This document shows, in pieces, positions 12,101 to 22,200 of a DNA stretch of 64,000 nucleotides. How positions within the stretch are numbered: the first letter of the stretch is position 1; each line of letters opens with the position of its first letter. Origin of the DNA: Phoebastria nigripes (lineage: Eukaryota > Chordata > Aves > Procellariiformes > Diomedeidae); NCBI GenBank assembly GCA_035582835.1, contig JAYKAV010001278.1, positions 384,969 through 448,968 of the forward strand, in the 5' to 3' direction. The notes beneath the pieces were generated by a model. It saw only the letters and a list, made by a program, of their open reading frames with translations. It had not been told where the DNA came from and did not search any database. Made by a program: the position numbers and the translations under genes.

Positions 12101-13265
12101 CTTAAATACAAATTTATTGTTTACATGGAAAGGAAAAACTCTGAACTATCCTGCAGCTCTGGGGGAGAAAAATCTTGTGGGATCTATCTGTGCTATGACA
12201 GTCCAGGCATATGGGAATGATATGGTAGAAGAAAGGGGAGGAGTACTGAGAAAATGCTTCAAGCTGTTGTTTCCAGATGTTTTGGACTGCATGCTGCAGT
12301 TATCCCTCTGAAATTCTCACTGCCTTCATATACAATTCTGCTTGAAAGCATTATTTAGGTAAAGTGGTTTCTGAGGGCATTTACCTTGCCTTACAGACAG
12401 AGCTGCTAAAAGAATCCAGCCTCTGGAGTACTAGACTCACAGGGGCTGACTGTCGCTCCTGTCTGGGAGAGCATTCGTTTTTGTTGTGAACCACTGTGGT
12501 GGTGTGTGTAACGTTAAAACCCTCGCCCAGCTCAACCCACAAGTGGCTGCTTGAATGGCAGACGCACTGCTCCCTGCAGAATGCAAATAGTATCTAACAG
12601 CTTGCAGGCTTTGTCCCTGTACCCTTCAGCTTCAGAACAAGCTGGAGCAGATCCCAAGGCTGAAAAATGAATGGGGACATGTTGAGTCGAAAAACACATG
12701 AAGTAATGATGCTGTTGTTCTTGAACACCTTCAGTGATAGCCAGTAATGGCCTCATTTGACAAATTATTACATTAACTAATTGATTTGCTGCTGTTCTAA
12801 TCCTGTTCTAACATCTAATCTTTTTCAGCATTGCAACTGTTGCTCCCTGTAAGTCCTTATGTCACTCTTGGCTCTCTTAAATAATATTTCTGGCCTCTCT
12901 TTTGGATTAATACATTGGTCATGATTTCACCTTGGGCTGAAAGCACAGACCTTGCTGGTTCTGTACATGACTTGGATGAGTAGAGCTGTCTGGAGGAAAA
13001 AAAAAGCAGCCCGCGGAAAGGAAAAGGTTGTGCTGAGCTCTTCAGCACACGCTCGGCAGGGAGACTGCTCCTTCTCCCCCAGGTGACCGCAGAGCGTGCT
13101 GGGGGAGGCTTTGTCCTTTACTGTGAACAGTGGGTTTTGATGCAATGTCTAGTAAAGCCACCAGCGTTTTATTTACTGCAGTTAAGTCGATGAGAAATGT
13201 CCCATGGCTGGGAATAGGAGCGGGGTAACTAAAAGGGGAAGACAAGGACTCGTCACCCGGGTCAA
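9131..13265. other. Intergenic DNA upstream of the homeobox gene
   Basis: No gene is supported. The only clear structure is the T/AT microsatellite at 11854-11940. Composition becomes GC-rich from about 13000 as the homeobox CpG island begins. Short ORFs of 60-118 codons on both strands lack recognisable content. Confidence 0.5.
11854..11940. repeat. Poly-T plus interrupted (TA)n microsatellite
   Basis: A T12 run is followed by several TATATATA blocks separated by short interruptions (TACTTATTG, TGTATGTG, TTTTTTT). This is simple-sequence DNA with easily melted, cruciform-prone TA stretches. Confidence 0.9.
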
Positions 13266-13269
13266 TAAG

Positions 13270-14540
13270 AGCTGGGATGCTTTCCCTGTGGGAGAAGGGC
13301 GGTGTGGAGGCCTCCCCGCATCCAGGGGAGCGCCGGGTTTCCACCAGAGCCCCAGGCCTGCAGTGTGGAGAGAAGGGGAGCCTTCTCAGAGGGCCGAACC
13401 GAAGGTGAAAGATAACTTCATTAAATTATCCACTCCATTTGAATTAAAGAAAGGTGGATGGGTTTGTGGCGGCGGCGGGGGCTTCGCTGGGAGACGCTTT
13501 GGCTCCTTCGGTGGGGCGAGACCTCATTATGTGTATTTTGGTGATGGGATGACAATGGAGGTGTGGGAGACAGCTCTGAGTCACCCTCGGAGGCCCGGCG
13601 GCCCCGGCCCCATTGGCGGGGCCGGCCCGGGCGGGTGGGGGTCGCTAACGGCCGGGGCGGAGGGCTCATAAGGCAGGGAGCGGCCCGTGCCGCCCCACCG
13701 CCCGCAGACCTCCGCCCGCATGGAGCTCGCCAGCCTCCCAGCCAGCCCCGGCCCCACCGGTAAGCCTCCCCGGGGTGCGGGCGGGGCGGGTTGGTGGTGG
13801 TGTCGGTGGCGGTGGCGGCGGCGGGGCAGGAGGAGCGCGGCTCGGCGCGGCGCCCCCTGACCGCCGCTCCCCTCGCCCCGCAGGCGAGGCCCGGGCGCGC
13901 CCCGCCGCCCCCGGCGCGGGGCGGGAGGGCGGCCGGCGGAAGCGCACCACCTTCAGCAAGGCCCAGCTGGAGCTGCTGGTCCGCGCCTTCGAGAAGGAGC
14001 CCTACCCCGGCATCGCCCTGCGGGAGCAGCTCTCCGGCCTCACCGACATCCCCGAGTCCAGGATCCAGGTGAGAGGGGTGGGAGGGGCGGGGGGCGGCGG
14101 GGCGGCTTCCCCCGGCCAGGCCGAGGCGGGGCGGGCGCTCAGTCTCTGCTGGCCTCGCAGGTGTGGTTTCAGAACAGGAGAGCCCGGCAGCTGAACCACA
14201 AGAAGAGTGAAGCCGCCGCCTACCCCAAGCCGGCCTGTGGCAAGCAAAAGCCGACCCGCTGCGGCGGCGGCTGCCAGGAGAGGTCCCGGACGACGCAGGG
14301 TCTTGGGCCAGACCGGAGCCTCCTCCATCTGCAGCCCGGCCTCCCGGGAGGAAACCAGAGTTTCTCTGGTCAGCCATCGCCCTACTCGGGGCAGCCGTAC
14401 TCAAGGCTCGATACTCATTTCAGGAGCTTGGATAACACTTTTGGAGCACCAGGTCAGACCCCAGCTGGTTTGGGCTGCGTGGGAAAAGGGGTCCCACTCG
14501 GTGCGGGAAGCGTGGGGAGTCCCCCCCAGCTCTCATTCCC
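13270..14540. promoter_or_regulatory. CpG island 2 with the homeobox gene promoter
   Basis: This GC- and CpG-rich block covers the promoter, exons 1 and 2, both short introns and the start of exon 3. Upstream of the start codon at 13720 there is an inverted CCAAT box (ATTGG at 13612-13616), GC boxes (GGGGCGG at about 13653) and a TATA-like CATAAG at about 13667-13672. These would place the transcription start near 13695-13700 with a very short 5' untranslated region. Further up, an AT-rich patch at 13419-13449 (ATTAAATTATC, TTTGAATTAAAG) contains TAAT/ATTA-type homeodomain cores, which could allow self- or cross-regulation. That last point is inference. Confidence 0.65.
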
Positions 14541-15108
14541 TGTGCAGCAGGCACAGGAATATCCATACCTGAAGAAATCTTTCCCTGAAAGCTGCTACTC
14601 AGATGCAGATGTTTTCCAGTCTCGTATAGAAGATCACCAGTACCTGGCAGCTAAAGAGAACATGTATAGGAGGCCTGTCTTAAACTACTTGAATGCTAAC
14701 CAGGGCCTGGGCGATGAGAACTATTTGTATATCAAGTCAAACGCTTCTCCCTTTGGGATGGGCTCCACTTTCGATTATGGTGAAGGGAAATCTAAGCTTG
14801 AGCTCGAGCAGATGAGGCACAGTCCACCTCTGGTTGTGGATAGTCATGCTAGTTCTCCTTTGGTACTTTCAAAACATGAAGGGGGGTATCAAGGGACACT
14901 TGCCGCTCCAGCCCCATCGTATGGGCAGCAGCTGCTGGAGACAGTGAATGGCTATGACCCTAATTGGCTGGGCGTGAGAAATGAAATTTTGGGAACTGGG
15001 TTAGATTCGCTGTTTGAGAATGAGCAAAATGGGGAGCAAGGTGGGCCAAAAAGTTACCTTTTTGCTTTTGGTGGCCAGAGTTCAACCTGTCACTTGGGTC
15101 ACACATGA
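13720..15108 (+). CDS. Single-homeobox PRD-class transcription factor, DUX-like
   Basis: Three coding exons: 13720-13759, 13884-14068 and 14161-15108 (stop TGA 15106-15108), with introns of only 124 and 92 bases. Donors are GTAAGC and GTGAGA, acceptors CAG, and the frame is continuous for 390 residues. Residues about 30-89 form one homeodomain. It begins GRRKRTTFSKAQLELL, contains RAFEKEPYPGIALREQL and IPESRIQVWFQNRRARQ, and has V47, Q50, N51 and R53. The second intron falls between homeodomain positions 46 and 47, the classic PRD-class position. RRKRT, LL-RAFEK, PGIA-RE-L and PESRIQ-WFQNRRAR match DUX4 homeodomain 2 better than Mix, Sebox or Siamois as I recall them. There is no second homeobox and no paired domain. 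The C-terminal 300 residues are Gly/Ser/Pro/Gln-rich with many Tyr and end in an acidic-hydrophobic motif (LGTGLDSLFENEQ, about residues 350-365) that could be an activation domain. It is presumably a nuclear DNA-binding regulator. Siamois or Mix relatives remain the alternative. Confidence 0.85.
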
Positions 15109-16280
15109 AACTTGACAGCGGGTCTGCTTGCCCGATGAAAAATTAATGTGGTTTTTGGTTTGATTGGCAGCGTTGTCCAAAGTGGCTAGAGGTTTTGCAG
15201 GTCTAAGTGTGGAGTGCTTGCTCTGAGTTTTGAGCGCTGTCTGGAAGGGGAAGGAAGATAAGCAAAGTTAGCAAGGGCTACAGGAGAATAACCTGCTGAA
15301 TGTGTGCTGCCTCCCCGCCCCATCCTACGGGAACTGTCACCAAGCTGTGGGCAGTATTTCTGCACGCATTTGGTTATTGGCAGCCTCATGTTAACTTGCA
15401 CGTACAGACTGATGTTCTTCACAAATACGTCAGTACCGAAGATTTACTCTGTGTTCAGACTGTGCTGGATTAATTCTGCCAGGAGGCTTGTGACTATGGC
15501 ATTGGTTTTGTGGCCTTACTGCACAGAGTTTTGTTTCTATTCTGGTCAGAACTCACTTCTTTAAGTTAAGAAATCTGTAGAAAACAGACTTATTATAACT
15601 TCTAGTGGAGAAAGCATTAACATGAGAGGGGTACAAGCATGGGAAAAGCAGTCTTGGTGGTGGCAGGGGATGGCTCACTGGGTGTGTTTGCGTTTTAGGT
15701 GGGCTCCTGATAAAGAACACTGCTGGTCTTTTCCTAGATACTTAATGTATAGTGTTTTCATTTAAAAATGACCACATGTGTAGCCTTTTAAAAGGCAATA
15801 TTTTTGTGATTTCCTTTTGTGTAGTTTTTTTCAAATTGTCTTTTTTTTCAAATTGTAGTTTTCTATTTGCCAAACGAAGGTTTTCTACCTGGGTGATAAT
15901 GAACTTGTAGAACTGCACTCACAGAAAAAAAATTTAATTGTGTTCCATCTTTGCATTCGCACATTGAGCCTATTTTTAGACTTCTCAAGATCCACAGTNG
16001 TCTGGAAGACCACTGTAATCATGGAAGCGTTCTTCATGTGTATCTCTGGAGAGCTGCCATGGTTGTGTATGAAAGCAATACCGGGCCTAGGATGCTGAAA
16101 ACTATACATGCAAATCCTTTTTTGTGTTTAAAATGTGGCTCTGGAATATTTTAAGTATGCCTAGATTTTATTACATGTTATTAACTTAATTAGTTTATAG
16201 AACAAAAGAAACATAATAAAAATAAGACTTAAACACAGACCATTATTTTATTAATAAAGTTGGTATCTCTGTGAAGAAGC
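15109..16280 (+). other. 3' untranslated region of the homeobox gene
   Basis: After the stop at 15108 there is about 1.1 kb of AT-rich, non-coding sequence. AATAAA signals at 16215-16220 and 16253-16258 are the first strong plus-strand polyadenylation signals downstream of the coding region. A GT-rich stretch follows (GGTATCTCTGTGAAG at 16262 onward), so cleavage near 16270-16285 is likely. T-rich blocks at 15790-15860 are the only low-complexity content. Confidence 0.55.
16215..16258 (+). promoter_or_regulatory. Two polyadenylation signals (homeobox gene)
   Basis: AATAAA occurs at 16215-16220 and at 16253-16258, downstream of the homeobox stop codon on the same strand. Confidence 0.55.
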
Positions 16281-16284
16281 TGTC

Positions 16285-18285
16285 TATTGAGATGTGTACA
16301 CAAGAAGTCCAGAAAATTAGTCCTGACTTTTGTCAGTAACTTTTAGGTCTGGCTGTGAAGAAGTCATTTAACTTTTCTGCCTTGACCTGAAGAATTGGAA
16401 CACACTCATGTATTACGGAAGAACCATAGCTTCAGACAATAGCTGCAAGGCACTTTGACCACAAAAAGTTGTATCTGAGAGCTAAGTACAAGGTGATGAT
16501 TGTATTTATGATTGTATATATGAGTCCTTTAGTAAATGTTTTTAAAACTGTGCATTAAGACTTACTTCTTTATTTACATATACCCTCTCCCTCATAAGAC
16601 CTACTTAATGAGAAGTGAGACTTGTTCCTAGGCACAGACAGAACAAGAATAATAATTTTACCCATGAAAAAGACAAGAAACTGGAGTTCAAAAGTGTGTA
16701 GCAAAACAGCCTTGCTTCATAAAGAAAGAGTGAGCTGAAGAGGAAAAAGGACATGTGAAAGAATAGCATGCCCCACTAAACCAACAAGGATGTGGGCTTT
16801 TGGTTCCTCCCTGGAGTTGGTGGTCACCTGGCAGGTAGCACCGGGTCTCCCCATGGCATCCTCCCTGCTGATCTCAATGCATGGTAACCAGCGCCCTCGT
16901 ATCTAATAGGGGTCTGAGGTAAATAACTGGAGGGTCATTGTTACAGATTCTCTTAAGTGAGCCTCATCCCTGCAGTGCATCCTCACTCTGTAGACATCCT
17001 ATTCTGTCAAAACTCACAAAGCCGCACCAAGGCAGCTGTGTTAGGTGTTTGGTGGTGAGCTGTCACCCCTGGCTGCTCTAATAATACCAGGCATTACAAG
17101 CCCTTCATCTGGTCCANGGAACACGCTTCCCTTATTAACAAACCCACGTGTCCAACACTGAAGTGGAATACAACCTGAATACTTCTTGTGAGCAAGTCCA
17201 ATGAAAAATAAATCATTCTCCCATCGCAGAGCTACCTGCTGCTCAGGGCAGAGCTTTATTTTTTTTAATTTTTTTTTATTTTGTTACAAGTTGCTTTTAA
17301 CAGACCTACCTAGCATGTATTTCACAAATAAGAAAAATCTGTGCAGAGCAGTCAGATGCAACACCCTCTTGTGATGTTTCTGCAAACTTTGATGCCTTGC
17401 TACGAGGTGGAGAATGCCAGAACACAAATTACATGCTTATTCAACATGTAGGAGGTACTTTCACAGTGATGGTATTAGTAGCTTCCCCTGGACTTGCATG
17501 CCAAAAGCATCTCTGCTGTCATACGAGTAGGTGATGCTGAGGAAAAGGTAGGGCAGGAACCAAGTGTGTTCAGTACTGGACTACTCTTCTACTGCCTGTG
17601 AAATGCTCCTGTTTATAGAAGAAAGGAGGATTTTGCATGCCGAATATGGAAAACTGTATTTTCTTCCACATAACTTGTCAAAGACAGATAGCGACAACCC
17701 AAATTTACCAATGTGGTTTATAGTCAGCCTGGGCCTACCCCACTGCTAGTTGTCTTGAGTTCCTCATTTTGTGGGAGCTTGCAAAGCACATTCCCTTCTT
17801 CTCAGCCACCTCCTCCAGCAGCAGGACCAGAGTGACAGCCATGGCCCCTGCAGCTGCCAGTCATCTGGCCAGCATCACAGAGACAGCAGTTCATGACCTG
17901 GACACCTCTTTAGCAGCCCTGCTCCTCGCTGTTTCTTGGCATAAGGCAAATTATCCCGGAGAAGAGGGCTCTTCGCTTACTTAAGCAGGGCCTGTACCTA
18001 TAAATAACTTCAGGAGGACTCCCCTTAAGGCGTAGGCACAGGCCTGAGATAGATAAACAACTACTCACTTCTCACCTAGAGTACCTTGACTCCTGCATGC
18101 CTAGTCATGTCCTTATGGGGTGGTGGACTGGTGGATATCCGAAAAAAGCTCCCATCTAAGCACATTTCGTCCGAGTTCACAGCACCGGAAAACCCTTCAC
18201 AGGTTTTTACTCTCTGACTTGTTTGCCCTCCCACAGTCCTTGGTAAGGATTTTTTGAAAAAAGATCTTTTTCACATTGATTTCTG
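16285..18285. other. Spacer between the homeobox gene and BMS1
   Basis: About 2 kb with no supportable gene. It contains a T-rich tract at 17259-17281 that includes AATAAA on the complement, but nothing on the minus strand can be linked to it. Composition turns GC-rich at about 18290. Confidence 0.5.
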
Positions 18286-18289
18286 GGGC

Positions 18290-19070
18290 CACAGCAGCCA
18301 GTTCGTACAGGGCCGGCCCCGAAGACTACGCGGCAGCACGCGGGAACCCCCGAGCGGCCGCCGGGCAGCCGGGCCGTCAGAGGCCGTCAGCCGCCGGCGG
18401 GCCGCAGGGTCCGCACGCCTCCTCAGCCCCCGGTGCCGTGGGGCAAGCACCGCCGGACAGCTACCGCGAACCTTCACAGCACTTGCGGGAAAGTTATTTA
18501 CTCACAAATCCGGCGCAGTCACGGGCCGGTTCCCGGGGTCCCACCCCGGCGCGCCCAAGCCCGCTGCGGGAGCAGACAGGCCCGCGCCCCGTCGGGCTGC
18601 CGCCGTGTGTGCCGGCAATAGTGCTCCGCCGCAGCCCATTCCCCCGGAACTCCCGGCGCAGCCGCTGTTTCCGGGGGGCCGCCATTGNGGGCCGGTCGGT
18701 GCCGGCCCACGCGGACCGTGCGGCGCGGCGGGACAGGTAGGTGGCGGCGGCGGCGGCCCGCGGGGAGCAGCCCCGCGGGATGGCCCTCTCCCCTTCCTCA
18801 GGGGGCGTAGGGCTGGCCCGCGGCGCGCCCGGCAGCTCCCTGCCGCTCCCTGCCGCGGGTGGCGTTGGAAATCGGCTTTCCCTGGAGTAAAGTAACGGCC
18901 CTGCCCCTGCGGCTGCCCGCACCGCCGCTGCGTGTGAGGGGCCCGCAGCGCCGGGAGCAGGCTGCCGGCCTGCCCGGAGACCNGCGTCCTGCCGGGCACG
19001 GAGCCCGGCCTGCGCCGAGCCCTGCGGCCGTGGTGGCCCCGGCCAGTGCACAGGGCCTGGGGTCAGCCGG
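18290..19070. promoter_or_regulatory. BMS1: CpG island 3, BMS1 promoter
   Basis: This dense CpG block precedes the BMS1 coding region. It contains an ETS core CCGGAA at 18644-18649, a second in reverse orientation (TTTCCGG) at about 18668-18674, and GGCCGCCATTG at about 18677-18687, a good YY1-type element. ETS and YY1 sites near the start are typical of TATA-less ribosome-biogenesis gene promoters. The non-coding first exon ends at 18736 with the donor ACAG/GTAGGT, so the transcription start is probably within about 18650-18720. The exact start cannot be read from sequence. Confidence 0.75.
18690..18736 (+). other. BMS1: BMS1 exon 1 (non-coding; 5' end approximate)
   Basis: The exon is inferred from a consensus donor (GT at 18737-18738) inside the CpG island, just downstream of the YY1-like element. 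The matching acceptor is a pyrimidine-rich TTCTTCCTATGTCAG ending at 19230, so intron 1 would be 494 bases. The next exon carries 67 bases of leader before the ATG at 19298. The left boundary is a guess. Confidence 0.5.
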
Positions 19071-19297
19071 GAGTGCTGCTTTACGCTGGGTGGGCTGTGG
19101 CGCTTTTCATGTGCGGCCAGGCAGGATATAAATTAGCTGTTCTTTCAGGTGGTTAAGTAATGTTTACACGGTGCTGCTGTTCTCTCACAGGCATGCTGTA
19201 TGTGCTAACTGCGTTTTCTTCCTATGTCAGCTGTGCACAGTATCACACAGAAGCAATCTACGTCGTGTTGATTGTAAACAATTGTTGAAAGAGTAAG

Positions 19298-22200
19298 ATG
19301 GAGGAGAAAGAGAAGAAGAAGCATCGTGCAAAGCATAGTGGGCCAAAGGCAGAGAAGAAAAGGAAACGTTATCTCAATGAACTAGGAATAGGAGACGAGG
19401 AGAATGCGCGGAAGAGAAACCCCAAAGCCTTTACGGTCCAGTCTGCTGTGCGGATGGCCAGAACTTTCCATAGGTAAGAAATGGGAATTGGTTATAGAGC
19501 ATGCAAGGTCAGCTAGATGGATAGGCATTGGCTGGGGTTTCTTTGTACTTTGTGTAAAAATATACATAATGTAATTTTCACTGGCGTGCTCACATAACTT
19601 TCATCACTGACTATGTCATGTTGTAGTTTATGCGTGTGTCAGCAGTGTGATGCTTTCTGCATCTGTGTACGTGGTACAGCTGTGTTAGTCTTAATGGAAA
19701 AAAAACGTTTATAGCTCCTTAGACTTGGTGAGAGTTCCCCATACGTATTAGTATCTGGGCTCTCGGTGAACCTTTGTGTCCAGGCTTTTGCAAATACTGA
19801 AGACTTTCAAAGAATAAATGTTATCGTTTTTTAAGTTCTTGTATTTATTTATTACAAATTTCTTCTCAGAACTCAGGATTTGAAGACTAAAAAACATCAC
19901 ATTCCTGTGGTTGACCGTACTCCTTTGGAGCCACCGCCTGTGGTGGTGGTTGTAGTTGGCCCTCCCAAGGTCGGGAAGAGCACCTTAATAAAATGTCTCA
20001 TTAAGAACTTCACAAGGCAAAAACTGGTTGAAATCCGGGGCCCTGTTACAATTGTTTCAGGTGAGAACAAAGATTTGAGAAATGGAAATGCTTATTTTGC
20101 ACTCCTTATTTGTCTTGCTTTTAGAGCTAGGACATGTTCATGTTCTCATAATTTTTGGTAATTTTTAAGAAATCATTTGGATGTGTTATCAGGCATACTT
20201 ATTAACAGTAAAAGAATAGTGAGATTTAGGCTTTTGGGGGACTTGTCCCTCTAAACTTGTTTTCCACCCTGCTGGCATCCCAATTCTGTTGTTGTTTTTT
20301 TGTTTTCCTTTCTGGCTTTTTTCCCAGTGTCTTCCATCCCCCAAACTTTTCCCAAGTTTTCCTTTTCCACTGGGTTCTGTTTTCCCTTTTGAACAGTTTT
20401 TCTCTGGCTTCATCCTAATCTCTACATGCATTTCCCATTCTTTCAGGTTCCCTGTCCTATAATCCCGTCTTTATGTCCCTTTCTTTCTTAAGCCAAAAAT
20501 TAATTTGCCTAGCCATTTCCAGTTACGTTTCTCCACCTCACCCCCAGTCAGCTCCTTTTTGTTAAGTTTTCAGGCCCGGTTTCCACTTGTCTTAGTCTGT
20601 TCCCTTCATACTTTTCCCTGAATATTACCAGGGCGGTTCATTGAGGTTCTAGGGGGAGCACATCCCACAGCAGCTCAAGGAACCAATTTGTAAGGGAGAT
20701 CTTGCTTTGACGCAGACAACTGTATGTTTGGTGCAGGTAGACTCTTCAGAGACTTTAACTAATAAATCTCCTTTTTGCAAGGAATAATTGTCAAATATGG
20801 GAAAGAAAAAATGGAAAGGAAAATGCATGTATTAAATTGGATTTCCTAATTGGTCCACTGGGACTCAAGGGTTGAATTTTGCAATTGATAACCTGAAGAA
20901 AAAAAAACATGATACCTGTTGTCTATAGTTGTTTAAAGTTGTTATTCCTGTTTCTAAAGTTCAGTTAGCTAATTCAAGTTAGTCAAGCCAAGTTAACAGT
21001 GGGTACTTTTTTCTCATTTGGATGCATGTTACGAAATTCTTTGATATGTAAATTTACTCTTTTTTTTTTCAAGGCTAGAACAGAGTGTATTTTTCCTAAT
21101 AATATCGAAAGAACAAAAATATGTGGTAAAACAACATCCACAGTACTAACTCTGGGACACTAAAGGTAAAAGAAGCAGAGATTTTTTTTTTCCCAAAGTA
21201 AAAAAAAAAAACCACCACAATTTTTTTGCTATTAGCATTTTTTTTTGGAAAAGACTGAACAACTCCTTTGAAAACGTATTCAACCTGATAATTTTAAACC
21301 AAAAAGTTAAAATTTAGCAGAATTATAAACATTTGAAAACAGGCACTTCTACAATGGTGCGTGTTGCACGTTCTATATGCTAGACAAGAATTTGAGTCCC
21401 AGATACTCTTTAGGAACTTCAGGAATGTGACCTGAAAAGACAGTGGACTAATTAGTTTGCTCCCTCTGTTTCAGTTTTTGATTCTTAATTCTGTTTTCAG
21501 GTAAAAAACGCAGGCTAACTATTATTGAATGTGGATGTGACATTAACACAATGATTGATCTGGCTAAAGTTGCTGATTTGGTAAGTTAACAATGGGACGT
21601 GATTTCTACTATAATTTATATTGAAAATACTACTTCTGACTGGACTGCACCAATGTCTGACTTCTGTACCCATTGCTGTTGAAGGCAAAACTGTCTTTGG
21701 TTTCAGAGAGAACAGGACTAAGCTTGACAATAAACGTACTATTCTGGAACAACCCCTAGGACTTTCCTTATCCTGGGGGTGGGGGGAAATAAAGTGTGTG
21801 TGTGGTGGTGGGGAGGATGTGGAGGAAGGGAAATGCAACTGAACTTCACTGCTAATGCAACTGGTAAACTTTTAATGGAAGATCTTATAACAAGCCAAGG
21901 TGATAAAGTGACTTTTCATTAAGGGATTTGGTCAAACCATGTAAAATCTGAAAATAGTTTTTAGTCAAGAAGTTTTCAACTAATATATAAAGTAGAAATA
22001 TGTATTAGTTTACTAGTTGGTTTTATTTGATGCACTCTGATGTCTCCATTTTGAAGATTGCTGTGTAGTAATATGATTGATTTCAGTGGAGTGTGGTCAC
22101 CATTGTAATTTACTTGTAACTTTTGGTTCAGTGGATTACGTCAACTGGTCTTGGGGACCCAACTCACGATCCATTTGTCTATTTAGAATTTTACTTTACA

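Noticed and set aside
13421..14404. 327-codon minus-strand ORF opposite the homeobox gene
   Set aside because: It is antisense to the confirmed homeobox exons in a CpG island. Its length is explained by GC-rich composition, and it has no domain of its own.
18254..18895. 213-codon plus-strand ORF and several opposing ORFs over the BMS1 promoter
   Set aside because: They lie in the CpG island upstream of the BMS1 start. Composition explains the open frames, and the BMS1 non-coding exon 1 overlaps them.
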